From NCBI RefSeq assembly GCF_023278565.1, contig NC_064673.1:4081445-4145444 (forward strand): DNA of 64,000 nt, read 5' to 3'. The stretch comes from Colletotrichum lupini. Its lineage: Eukaryota > Ascomycota > Sordariomycetes > Glomerellales > Glomerellaceae. The notes beneath the pieces were generated by a model. The model searched no databases. It saw only the letters and a list, made by a program, of their open reading frames with translations, and was not told where the DNA came from. Positions 1 to 11,385 of this stretch are shown in pieces; position 1 is the stretch's first letter, and the number at the start of each line of letters is the position of its first letter. The translations under genes were made by a program, and so were the position numbers.

Positions 1-1426
1 AGAATCTCCGTGATGTTGCTCTTGGCAAGCTTATCAGTCTCGTCCAATACTTGAATCAGCCCCTCTTTCGCAGAAGTGTGATTGTGACCTTTAGGCTGAG
101 TCATTCCCATATGTTCCATAGTCACACAGATAACAGACTCCATCAAGCGCAGTGCCAAAGGTCCTGCAATTCCAACATTGTAGAATGCCGGGGTTTCATT
201 GACTTCAAGCAGCCACGCGGTTCCGCTTGAGTCTATGAGAAAGTCCACCGCGAACAGTTCGAAGCATTTGTCCACTGTCGTGAACTTGTCCGCCATTGTG
301 TGTACAGCGGCTCGGAACAGCTCCGCGGAAACGGCGCAGATCTGCTCAAAGACGTGCGCCTTCCAGTCATCGGGCAGTAAATCATCTGGAACATCCCAAA
401 AGTCTCTCATTGACTCTCGATTGACAAAAATATCTTCGTCTTGAAGGGCTGTGTTGGTAAGAGAGGATTTGAGGCTTGGGTACAACCAGGGCGGTTCGTA
501 ATCTTCTCCGGCAAGAAGTGCAAGCACTTCCTTGAAGACATAGACCTTGAGACGGCCCACAGAGAGAACGTAGGCTCGAGCGTGCCACTTTCTTTTCTCT
601 ATCGGTGGAATAGAGACAACATATTGCTGAGCGACGAACTCGCGCATCTGGGCTGACGGAATACGACCGCCTTCCTTGAAAATGTGCTGGGGCTTTGGGC
701 TTCTTTGGATCGCTTCCAAGTTTTGCTTTAGCGACAAGGCGCCTGTGGCAGTAACTAGCACATCAAGAGAGTCTAGACCAGGTGTAGATAGTGTTGGCGA
801 GAAGTCCGGGTCGCCCTTTTCTGAACATGGGGTCGTATCTGGGAGAGGTTGTTGACTCTTGCATACCAGGATGCTCTCGTCCTCTTCTTCAACCTCGTAC
901 TCTGCAAGCTCGAGATGATCGGCAAGCTCATCTACTGTGCTAAACAGTCTGATGCCAGCACCACAGTCGACCATTGCCGGCTTCATAATCCACCAGTCGC
1001 GTTCTGATGGGGGCTTGCTCTCATTTGCCTCGAGTGAATACAGGAGCGAAAGGTCGTCTGCAGCAGTCAAAGACTCCTCGACATACTCGGCATAATCTAA
1101 CGATAGACGGACTGTAGCGGGCACATGACTTTGAGGATGCTTTCTGGTCTCTTAGCTATCCACAACTCCACGACTCTGGCAAGATAGTCTTTCCGAGCCA
1201 AAGCGTCGCTGTTCGGGTAGGCGTTGATCAGGCTCGTGGTCGCTGAGTTCAAGAGTTTAAAGTTCCGATTCAAGGCCCAACCATCACAAAACTGAAAGAC
1301 TGTCTTGGAGTTGGTCGGGAAATTATCAAAGTTGTCGATGAACTTGGCATCCGGCGCGTGCGTTCGGATGTAGGACTTGATGTGTTCCGAGAGCCAAGGA
1401 CTGGCTGGTTGGACATACGCGTACAT
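1..1426 (-). CDS. Tubulin-tyrosine-ligase-like (TTL/Pby1-type) ATP-grasp protein, partial, one-base frameshift
   Basis: The reverse strand encodes about 475 residues from ATG at 1426 and runs off the left window edge, so the C-terminus is missing. Recognisable TTL features, in order: an N-terminal part starting MYAYVQPASPW; KPAMVDCGAGI (about 950-1000), a nucleotide-binding loop; KWHARAYVL (about 560-590); and EVNETPAF (about 185-210), the metal-binding E-x-N motif of the ATP-grasp fold. The family ligates amino acids to protein C-termini; the fungal members are poorly characterised and are related to yeast Pby1. The frame breaks at 1130-1132. Reading straight gives ILK then ten off-frame residues and a stop, while one more A in that run restores ILKSHVPATVRLSLDYAEYV. 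All codons on both sides are open, so this is a sequencing indel or a very recent mutation. The TTL assignment is firm; its substrate is unknown. Confidence 0.85.
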
Positions 1427-1975
1427 TCTGGTTGAGCCTGGAGAACAGTAACAGCATGCTTTTGTGAGAGGTTCGAGTCTCTTCTTAAGGCGATGTTGTT
1501 GACTTAGATGTCGTATGGTCGGGGACAGACAGTTAGATGGTGGCTACGGACCTGTGATGGAGTTAGACGTCATGAGGAAACTAGGAATCTCTTGTGTGAT
1601 CCACAGAACCCTTTAAATCCAACAACCAGTGGTTCCCCAGGAGTTAAGATGCCTCTCGTTATCTAATCATCTGGAGAATCGTAGCATCGTTCACCAAGTT
1701 AGAGTGGCCAAGAGGCATGCCAAGCGAGAACGCGGATTTCCATTACCTAACCTCTACTCTTGCGGTTTCCATTTGACATAACCAGCTTTATAAACGTAAT
1801 CCAAGCCGAGCTCACTCCGAATAAAATCAATACATTTTTGATCCAGCTCGATGACTTCAGTCGAGTTGCACACTTTGATCCTTGCGCCCCCCTCCTTTGA
1901 GTGTAGTCACACAAATAGCATATACTTCAACTTCACTCCGAAGAAACGTAATCGTGTTTAGTTCCCTCTAATGAA
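1427..1975. other. Intergenic, promoter side of the TTL-like gene up to the RIP boundary
   Basis: Base composition is normal until about 1950, then drops abruptly into AT-rich DNA without CpA. No coding potential or RNA gene was recognised. It presumably holds the 5' UTR and promoter of the reverse-strand TTL-like gene. Confidence 0.5.
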
Positions 1976-1981
1976 AACTAT

Positions 1982-2184
1982 TGGTATCCCTATTATAGGG
2001 TGGTTAGTTCGAACTGTAGTTAACGAAGAGATCAATTGAACTATATAAATATCTGCGTCGTAGGTATAAAAAGGAGGTTCTAACTATAGGTTAGGCTAGC
2101 TACGATAATTATAAATAAGGCCTCTAATTAGCCCCTACGTAGTTAGTTATATACCGCGGTCGAATTAGACTTCTAATTTAATAT
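1982..2184 (-). repeat. Left LTR of copia element A (3' LTR in element orientation)
   Basis: About 203 bp closely matching 11184-11385 as a direct repeat. Shared blocks include TAGTTAACGAAGAGAT, TATAAAAAGGAGGTTCTAAC and CTAATTAGCCCCT. Most differences are C/T or G/A, as expected after RIP. It begins TGGTATCCC, the complement of an LTR ending in CA. No clear 5-bp target duplication is seen outside the two LTRs. Confidence 0.8.
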
Positions 2185-5100
2185 TAACTTTCTCTTTTTT
2201 TTATTAATTTAATTACTACGGTTAGAGGTATAATTTGACCTCGGGCCCGTTTACTAAGTCGTCTCCTTTTCCCCCTTTTCTTTACTCTTTTTATATAACC
2301 TATCCCTCTATTCGTATAATAACTTTTTTATTACTTACGAATTACTCTAATCCCTTGTTTAGTACTACTTTTATAAAAGCGTTTGCGAGGTTATTTTTAT
2401 TATTAATCTAATAAATCTCGAGTATTTTGCGCCTTTTGTACGATTACCTAAGGGCTATAATATCGATTATAAGCCTTTTTTCTTTTGTTATTCTTAATTT
2501 AACGAGGTATTTATATAGTAAGTAGGAATCTATATAAATAACCGTTAGAATAAGTAAAAGGCTAATTCGATTAGTAATCTTCCTTAGCGTTATTAAAATT
2601 GCGTAAGAGAAGTTAACGCTATTAATTATACTATAGACCTCTAACGCTAGTATATTTCTCGTTACCCGCTTATTTTTAGTTAACGAGTAATAGATTATAT
2701 TACCGTATATAATAAATTCGCTCTCGCCCATACTCTTATTAACTAGGATAATAATATACCCTAATTACGAAGTAAGGTTATTATTGTTCGTAAATAACTT
2801 ATTAACGAAGATATAGAGCTTATTAATTATAAGGTCGATTAAGTAATAAACGAGACCTCGATCGAGATTCGTTTATTACTACTTAAGCCGCTTATTAAGT
2901 ACTTCGATGTCTTATTTAGTTAGATTTATAGCCTACGCTACCCTAGCGTAATTAAAAGTTACTTTAAGCTAATAAATACTCGTAATATATACCCCTCGTG
3001 CGAGCTTAGCCTTATACCGCTTTTTAACGTTAGTTATATATAGATTAACGAGGTTAATCTTCTCGCCCTACCCCTTTTATTAAAAAATAACGGTTTTCCC
3101 TTCGATTATAAGAATCTTATTATTAAATACTAGGGGGGTATTTATTATAAGGACCTCTTTTAGCTTCGTTACGAAGCCCGCTTTCTAAAGCTCTTTATTT
3201 TCCTTTTTTATAAAGTTAATATTAAATAGGCCTAATATATTATTAGTTTATATTTTAACGATCCTAAATTAGTCGCCTTCGTGCTCTATAACTAGTAAGT
3301 ACGGGTCGTACGTAGAGGTAACTATTAATAGTTAATTAATATAAAAATCGTAGTAAGTAGCCTACTAATAAGTACCCGATTCTACGAGCCTATATAGTAG
3401 CTTAAGTACTTTAATAATCGTGCTTTCTAAGTACTTACTAGCTATTTCCTTCGGTAGATAGGCTAGGATTTTCTTTATAAGCCCTGTGGCCGATTAGGTA
3501 TAGGCCTAGGTAATATTACGGCTCTAAATCTCGTATCCCTTCTTCCGTAGCGATACTATTAGTACTATTATTAATCGTTAGCTATAGTATTATATAGTAA
3601 GTAATTATATAAGTAGCGTCGCCTTTTCGACGTTACCGTACCCCTAAATTACGTATCTAGACTTCTCGTACGGCTAGGGTGTTCCTTTCCCTTTAATCTT
3701 ACGAACTATTTATAATTTAAATATATAGAGGTTTATATATTTCTCTAGGTTATATAAAATAAATCGATAGACCCCTCGATCGCAAAGAGTATTTACTTCG
3801 ATAAGATCTAATCCCTTATACGGCTTTTTAATAGTTATAATTACGCCTTTTTTATATAGTTTAACCGCTAGCTCGAAATCGGCTTTCTCTTTTACTATAT
3901 AAAAAGTATTAATTACCTCGTCACTAGTAATAAATTGCCGCGTTAGGGCTTGCCGTTATAATCTTTTATAACGTCTCGCTAGTAGTATTAGTGCCCTTTT
4001 AGTAATATCCTCTTCCTCGTTGTTTATTAGTACTATTACGACGATTTTATTAAGGATAATTTCCTATGCCTCTGCCGCGGGTTATATAGTTTCCCCTAGC
4101 TCTTCTTCTTCTTATAGGTTAGAAATTGCCTCGTTAGGATCTATATAGTACGGTCTAATTACCGTAATTAATACTTCGAGTGGCTAGTTGCGATCTCTCG
4201 CGATTATATAAGAGCGCTCGTTAATAGAAATTAACTTATATAGCCTAGCTTATTATTAGGTAATTTCGCGCTATACTTATATATCCGAATTTAGTAATAT
4301 ATTTAGATTATCCCTTATATCGGGCCTATTATATATAGTAATTACCTTATTAACTTACCTTTTTACGCTTACCTTACGTAATACCCGTATTACTTTTTTA
4401 ATTACTTAGGCTCGTTAGCTTATACTTAGTAATAATAGCAAGGCTAAGGTCGTTCTTAGATATGCTCTAAATACTAATAGCGTTAGTATAAGTCCGTTAG
4501 GCCCTATAGTATCGTTATAGTATTTAAGTACTATCTAGAGGCATTCGTCGTTAGTAGAATCCGGATTTTCTTTTTTAATAATTCTAAACGCCCTTTTTAA
4601 CTACCGGTATACCCTCTCTACTTTTTTAATATTATAATACGCTTTAATAAGTACGATTTTTAGCTATATACCGTAGGCCGTCGTATTATCCTTAAATTCT
4701 GCCGACTTAAAGCTAGTACTAGCGTCGGTTCTAATACTATCTAGCGGTCCTTAGTATATATCGATCTAGCTTTCTTATAGGGCTGCCCATACTATTTTTA
4801 CTTATAAATCCCGGAGGAATTGCCCTATTTAAAAGGATATAGCTACGTCGATTATATATAGTACTAGCCGACTATTTAAATAGAAGATATCGACGACTAT
4901 TTCCTAGTTAAAGTTAAGCTCATTACGTAATTTAAACTTAAATCTGCGTGGGCTCTGCGTATTTATTTAGTATTAGTAGTATACTTTTATTAACTACTCT
5001 AGCGCCCCTATCTTAATATTATTATTACCTAATTACTTTAAGAAGTTATATAGCCTCGTAACTAATAAGTACCCGAATTTCCAATATAGTTTTCTAAGCT

Positions 5101-5657
5101 CACTTTCCGTTAGGTAATTAATCGACTTTATATCGTTAGTAAGCTTTATAAACGTATACCCCTATTATTATTTAACTATCTCGAAGTACTTACTACTAGA
5201 GATTCTATTCTTTATATTATTAAATATAATACCTAGTTAATCTATATCTTTTAAATATAAGAGAAATGGGGTATTAATAGGTAAAATATAAAAAGTTATC
5301 GTTCCGAAGTACGTCTCTATTTTTATTATACCTAGGGCGACGATTTCCTTACCTAGGCTAAAACTAATCTTCGTAATACCCGCCGTTAATATATTAAGCG
5401 TTACTAGCGCGATCTTTTATAGCGCTTAGAATTACCCTTTTCCTCTAGTTAATTATTACGATGCCCTAGTATCTAGGATAATCTTATAAAAATTATTTAG
5501 GCCGTACTTTTCGCTCGCATAGAATACTTATATAAGCTTAGTATTCGAGGGATCTAGGTAATATAAAAAGGACCCCTCTAGCTACCCCTAGATTTGCTTA
5601 GTACTATGTTCTTTTTTTTTAAATATTAAGAAAGATAGCGTCTTCTTTTTAATTATA

Positions 5658-5710
5658 AACCCGGCTATTTTAACTATATCGTTTAGCTATTTTAACTATA
5701 CGCCACTATT
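5658..5710 (+). repeat. MULE left terminal inverted repeat
   Basis: It starts AACCCGGCTATTTTAACTAT and contains an internal duplication of the GCTATTTTAACTAT block. It pairs with the reverse complement of 8481-8533; mismatches are mainly C/T or G/A from RIP, which hit this end harder. Confidence 0.8.
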
Positions 5711-5916
5711 AGAAAATTTCTATTAGCCGCTATAACCCGCTTCGAGTACTAGTAAGTAGTAGAAATTTTTCTACTACCTACCCACTTCCACTTCTACTTT
5801 TATTACGTACCGTTAATTAAACTTAGTAAATTTTTACCTACCTACTTACGACCGATTAATCTTAACTAAACTACTACTACTACTACCGCGCCGCTACTAC
5901 TACTATTACTACTACT

Positions 5917-8139
5917 AACGTTATAATACCTCTTAAATCGCTAATTAAAAATCCTAACGGCTACGATACGTATAAAAATCTTCTTATAAATATTACTTCT
6001 TTTATAAAAGCTTAAGGATTTATAATCGTTAAGCGCCGCGCTTCTAACTACTATAACAAAGTTCTTTCCTAATTCGACCTTTATTACGATATAAGCGGCT
6101 ATAATCTACCGAGCTCTGCGCACCTCTAAGAGATATTTATAAAAAAGAAGGACTACGAGTAAGTAACTAAGGCCGTTAAGTTAAAGACTAGAGGGGACCG
6201 TTAGTACTTCGAAGTACGAGTTAATTATTATAACTACGAGCCCTTTATTAATCCTATTACTTATCCTTCTTATTATAAGCGCTTAGCTTAATAAAATAAG
6301 GAGATTAGTTAGGCCTTCCGAACTACGACTATAAGTAGTCGTAGGGTTACCACTATAATATTTAAGAAGTATCTAAACTACCTATTTAAGTATAAGGATA
6401 TTAAGAACGATATATACAAAATGCGGCTACAGAGCCTCGGTAGGTATACTCCTACCTAGGCCCTTATTATATTATTTTAAGAGCGCAGTATTAAATACTT
6501 TATATAATAGCTCAACGGCTATATTACCGGCCTCCTCTAGACCTACCCTCACTACGAGGTTATATAAAAGCTCTTTTTAGACATCATTTCGCTAGATAAT
6601 ACCTATAAAACTAACCGCTTTAAAATACCGCTTATAAACGTAACTAAGGTAACTAATATAGGCACGACTTTTAATATAGTATTCTACCTTATTAACTTAA
6701 AAGACCACTAAGCCTACGAGTAAGCTCTAGGTTAATTAAAAAACCTCCGTACTCAAATTAACGCCCGCAAGCCTATCGTCGCTATTACTAACTTCGAGAA
6801 AGCGCTAAAAAAAGCCCTTACTACCGTCTAGCCCGACACGCAGTAACAGATCTATATATAGTATATTAACAAAAATATCGCCCACGAGGTTAAAAAGCGG
6901 TAGATTTATACCGACGGCTCTTAGGCAATTAATAATAACAAAGTAATTAGTAATAACTACATCGACCCCGTCTTTACTAAATTATTAATAAGAGCTTTAT
7001 TAAAAGAACTAATTACTATCGGCCGGCCCCGTGAGATTCCAAATACTTACGTTAGCTTTTTTTTAATCTAAAAGTCTATAATTTATATTAATTTAAAAAG
7101 GGACTTTACCGAGGCCTAGAAGTTAATACTTAAAAAGTTCGAACAATAAGAGCCCTTAATTACTTATATTCTCAAGACTTACCTTAGCTAGCGTAAAGAG
7201 TTCGTAAACTACTAAATTAAATAGTACTATAACCTCGGTATTAGGGTAACCTCTTAGATAAAAAGTAGTTATAAGGAAATTAAGAGCTACCTTTTTAACT
7301 TAACCATAGATCTAAAGTTCTTTATAAATCGTATATAATAAATAATTAGCAACTAAAAAGTAGCTTACGAGGTCGATCTTACTAAGCAGAGCTCTCGTTA
7401 GCTCGTCGAGTTTAATATTAATAACTACTAAAAAGCTTAGATAAGTAATATACGTACCTACTACTTAAAAAAAGCGTTAAGACTTATTACTATGTAGTAC
7501 TACCTAGTTTACAAAAGGCTAAAAAAGATTAAACCCGACCTACCTTATATAAAGCAATTTACTACTTAGTATAGCCTCCCTTATTTATATACTATTCGTT
7601 AGTATCTCGAGCAGAATAAGCCTCTCTCGTACCTTAACTATAACTACTATTAGTACCTTAGCTATAACCTTATTATTAATAATACCCTACGCTAGATTTT
7701 AGATCCCCTCGTCGTCGTACTATAAGGTCGGCCTCGTAATAGTAAAGTCGATATCCCTATGGCTATACTACCGTTATAGTAGTCTCCCGTTAGTACTAAT
7801 TATTAATAGGGCTCCTAGGCCACTCGAGCAAGGAATCCTTTATATTAGGAACGACTAGATAAGGGTTAATCTACTAGCCAGCTAGAACCAGGCTTTTAAT
7901 AAATTACGGCAGATCTCTAACGTTAACTTAACTAAGATCTATACGTAGCGGCTACTACCGAGCCTAAGCAAGGCCGAGGTCGAGGCCAAGGTCGAGGCCA
8001 AGGTCGAGGCCAAGGTCGAGGCCAAGGTCGAGGCCAAGGTCGCCCGCAAGGCAGAGGTCGCCCGCGAAGCAGAGGTCGCCCGCAAGGCAGAGGAAGTCGA
8101 GGAAGTAGAACTACGAGTAACACTACTAACGAGGAGTAA
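5917..8139 (+). pseudogene. MULE transposase with FAR1-like N-terminus and Gly/Arg-rich tail, RIP-mutated
   Basis: The frame can be followed from about 5917 (start codon now ATA) to the TAA at 8137-8139, broken only by TAG/TAA codons at expected Gln/Trp sites. The N-terminus has the FAR1/WRKY-GCM1-type DNA-binding pattern (RASNYYNK, GYNLPSSAHL, VNYYNYEPFINP, where NH-EP has become NY-EP). The core has the MULE block SLDNTYKTNRFKIPLINVT, then SQIESSYKEIKSYL. The C-terminal ~140 residues are linker followed by GRGQGRGQGRG and a GRPRSRGRPQGRG-like tail. The element is dead; function is by family only. Confidence 0.75.
7968..8094 (+). repeat. GC-rich 12-bp and 18-bp minisatellite inside the MULE gene
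   Basis: 7981-8040 is five exact copies of CGAGGCCAAGGT. 8041-8094 is three near-identical 18-mers starting CGCCCGC. In the transposase frame they encode (G)QGRG-type and RPQGRG-type repeats. CpA dinucleotides survive here, although the DNA on both sides has almost none. Confidence 0.9.
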
Positions 8140-8480
8140 CGAGGGATCTACGCTACGGTTATTACTAAGTAAGTCTAATAATCCCTCGATCTAAATAGCT
8201 AGTATAGATTACGACCGGGGGATCTTAGTACGGCCGTTAATTACCTATAGTTAATTACCACAGTCTTAACGATCGGAATTATTAACTTAAGTAAGCTAAT
8301 AGGAGGCTAGCTTTTAGATTAGTCATTCCGCTTAGTTAGACAATTATATAATTAAATTATTTTAATAAAAAGTACGGTAATCGTCGAATTAGCTCGAATC
8401 GTGGATTTCTATTAAATTGGCCTAATTAACTTGGGCCAATTCGTAAGTTAGGCTAATTAGTTAAAAAAGTAGAGACTGTT

Positions 8481-8533
8481 AACTGTAGCGTACAGTCAAA
8501 ATAGCCAAACGATACAGTCAAAATAGCCGGGTT
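8481..8533 (-). repeat. MULE right terminal inverted repeat
   Basis: The reverse complement reads AACCCGGCTATTTTGACTGT and continues with a second TATTTTGACTGT block. It is less RIP-damaged than the left end, since it still has TGACTG where the left end has TAACTA. Confidence 0.8.
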
Positions 8534-11183
8534 CTTAATTATTAAGAGAATAGGCTTCGGCCCTATTAGATTCGCCCTTTTAGCTACCTCCGTATCCGTT
8601 ATTTAAAGGACCTTCCTTTACTATTTATAAATAAAAGCCTACTTATTAAGAGCTTCCGCTACCCTTTATTTATTTAGCTTTGTATATTCTCTAGAGGCTA
8701 ACGGGGTAAAAAAAGAGTAGTTAATATCGTTAATTTCGTTATAATCTAATTCGTTAGTATAGGGGGTAAGATCTTTTTTATTTTCCGAATCTCTTATAGG
8801 GGGTATATACTTTAAGCCGCTACTTTAGCTACCGTCGCTAGGTTCTATACCCCTAGATTTGCTCTTATATATAACGAGGAATTAGTTAAACTAACGAGGG
8901 CTAGTTTTACTATCTATTACCCTCGACTTTTTATACTATTCGTACGATTTAGTACGCTCTTTTTTTAAATAGTTACTTAACTAATATCTATCCTTTTTAT
9001 AAATATAGTATTATTTCTTTTATTACCCTGCCCGTAAGTTAAATCTCTACTTATTTAACGAATCTAGGCCTCTTTACTAGTAATTACTATATTTAGCCTC
9101 TTTTCTTTTTTTATTATACGTTCGATCGACCTAATATTATTAATAAGGGCCGTCGTACGCTTAGAAATAGATTTAGCGCGGCATTCTTATTTTAATATTA
9201 AAGCTAGATCTTAGCCTCGAGTAAAGCGTCTCGTAGTTTTTAAGTGCTTAGTATAAGGTAATTTTTATTTTTAGTATACGCTAAACTACGGTATAAAAAT
9301 ATCCGACTTTTTGCTCGTTTATCCTCTTATTTAGCTAGGTTTTTACTAGCTTATTAATTCGATCGATAAGCTCTTTAAGGATCTTTACTCGCGATTTACC
9401 CTCTATTATCCTAGCTATAAATATAAAAGAAATCGCTCGTAGTTTAGATAGGAGCTCTAAGTTCTTATTATAAGTCTCGAAGCGGCTTCGGATTACGTTA
9501 ATTATATTAAAAAAGTCGTTTCGATCGAGATTACGCACCGCTTCGTAATAGTAATCGGAGGCTTTACTTATAAATACGATATTAATTACTAAATAGTATT
9601 AGTATTCCCTAATTCCGACTTTTTCGTAATAATCGTAAAACATCGTTAGGGTTTCTTATAAGACCTTATACTTCCCCCTAGAGTATAATTTCTCTTTTAG
9701 GAAGATCTTTTTAAGGTTTATAAATTACCTCGTATTTACCGCTAGATTTTTAATATCTATATACAAACCCTACGTCGCTACGTACTATTAATAACTTTAG
9801 GTCGTCTACCTCTTTTCTTATTAACTAATCGGCGCCGAATTTCGTATTAGTAATAATAATAAGTTATAGATCGAAATAGGTAGAATTATCGATTTTCGTA
9901 CTTCTAGTATTATATTTTACCCCGGTATATCCTTTTATAACAATAGATTTCTATTAGTAATTGTAAAGAGGAAATCTAGGTCGTTTACCCTTTTTTTAAA
10001 TTTATTAAAGCGATTATACGCTCTATCGACCTATACTTAGTTCTATAGTACGAATTCCTCTTTTATAATTATTACTATTAGTATTTCGTATAGCTTTTAC
10101 GATTATAATTACGTTAGTAATACCCCTTGCCTATAGAGGAATTTATTAACTACTTTCGTAATTCCTAGGCTTGCGCTCGCGAACTATTTATCTAGCTAGT
10201 AACTAAGGTCGTTTATAATCTCATAGAATAGGGGTTACCCCTATAACCCCTTTTTCTTATAAACCTTAGTTAAATAGATTAATGCCGCGTTAATTTACTT
10301 ATTATTAGGCTAATTTGCGATTCTATATATTTACGTCCTTTAATAGTCCGGGTTAATATTTATTTATTTATAAAGGATTAGGATTCTATTTAGGATCGGG
10401 TTTTATCCTCTTTTTCTTTACCCTAACTCGCTAAGGGTCGTGCTCTAGCTTATACTTATATTAATAATCGCTAGCGTATTTAATTTTAATAAGGATATAT
10501 TTAATCCGCGCGTAGGTCGTAATAAATCCGTGCTTTTACTACTTAACGAATTTATTAAAGTCTAAGAAATTCCTACTTCCTCTCGCCGTCTCGCTATTAC
10601 TTTCGTTTTTATTATTTTTAGCGATTATTACTACCTTTTTAAATCGCTAGCTATCGTACTTACTAAGATCCTCCTTTTTATTTAATAGAAAAGGGTAGGT
10701 TTTAATAGTTCCTTTTAATAATAATAGCGGCTGACGTTTATATTACTATAAAAAGATATAGTAATTAGTCTCGGGATCTTTATTAATTACCGATTTCCGC
10801 TATCCTATATACTTCTAGCTTCCTAAGCCTCGTGCTCTTTATAATCTCTGAATAGCTTCCTTAGTTAATTTCTAATCGCGGGCCGGCTACGGAAAAGTCG
10901 TTTAGTAAAAAAGCTACTTAGGGTAACGGTAAAAGGCTAGTTACTTAAGCAGTTCTATTAAGTAACGTAGTTTAATATAATAAACGTCGACTTTTTATAA
11001 ATAATAAAGGGCTATAATTACTCGATTCCGTATAGTATTCGAAAATCGCCTCCTTTTTCGTCTACTTCCGTAAGGTTAATTAGTATAAATCTCCTATCCC
11101 GTGCGGTATTAAGAGGTCGTCTTTTTTATATAGTAAGATACCTTACTAATCTATAATAATAAAGTTTAATTACTAATTAGTAT

Positions 11184-11385
11184 TAGTATCCCTATTATAA
11201 AATAGTTAGTTCGAACCGTAGTTAACGAAGAGATTAATTAAACTATATAAATATCTACGTAGTAGGTATAAAAAGGAGGTTCTAACTATAAGTTAGGCTA
11301 GCTACGATAATCGTAAATAGGGCCCCTAATTAGCCCCTGCGCAGTCGGCTATATACCGCAATCGAATTAAACTTCTAATCCGATA
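11184..11385 (-). repeat. Right LTR of copia element A (5' LTR in element orientation)
   Basis: About 202 bp direct repeat of 1982-2184. The element-sense strand would start TATCGGATTAGAAG (TGTCGG before RIP), a normal LTR start. The internal sequence next to it (about 11164-11187, TTAATTACTAATTAGTATTA) recurs at about 15703-15727, next to where the second element breaks off. Confidence 0.8.

Larger units (their letters stand above)
5658..8533 (+). mobile_element. Mutator-like (MULE) DNA transposon nested in copia element A
   Basis: About 2.9 kb, bounded by inverted repeats of about 53 bp at 5658-5710 and 8481-8533. It contains one forward transposase frame. Flanks are TTAATTATA on the left and (C)TTAATTATT on the right, an imperfect 9-10 bp target duplication, the size typical of MULEs. 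It sits between the integrase and gag parts of copia A, so it inserted after that element did. Confidence 0.8.
1982..11385 (-). mobile_element. Ty1/copia LTR retrotransposon A, RIP-inactivated, interrupted by a MULE
   Basis: The element lies between two ~200 bp direct LTRs and reads on the reverse strand. RNase H/RT-type sequence is at about 2200-3900; the stretch 2444-2731 reads like the copia RNase H region (KRVTRNILALEVYSI). Integrase lies at about 3900-5000. The GAG-pre-integrase region is at about 5040-5290 (TFYILPINTPF, then LRKLYWKFGYLLVTRLYNF, the damaged H-RFGH motif). Gag should lie between the MULE and the right LTR (8534-11183), but I could not decode it convincingly. Stops are TAG/TAA at places where Trp or Gln is expected. 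Subtracting the MULE leaves about 6.5 kb, slightly long for a copia element. No intact frame remains. Confidence 0.75.

Noticed and set aside
7932..8123. Reverse-strand frame rich in Pro-Arg-Pro-Trp repeats
   Set aside because: It is the antisense of the 12-bp/18-bp minisatellite, whose forward frame fits the MULE transposase tail.
1982..11385. Five-base target duplication around copia A
   Set aside because: The bases outside the two LTRs do not match even when RIP changes are allowed; the LTRs may have recombined with another copy.
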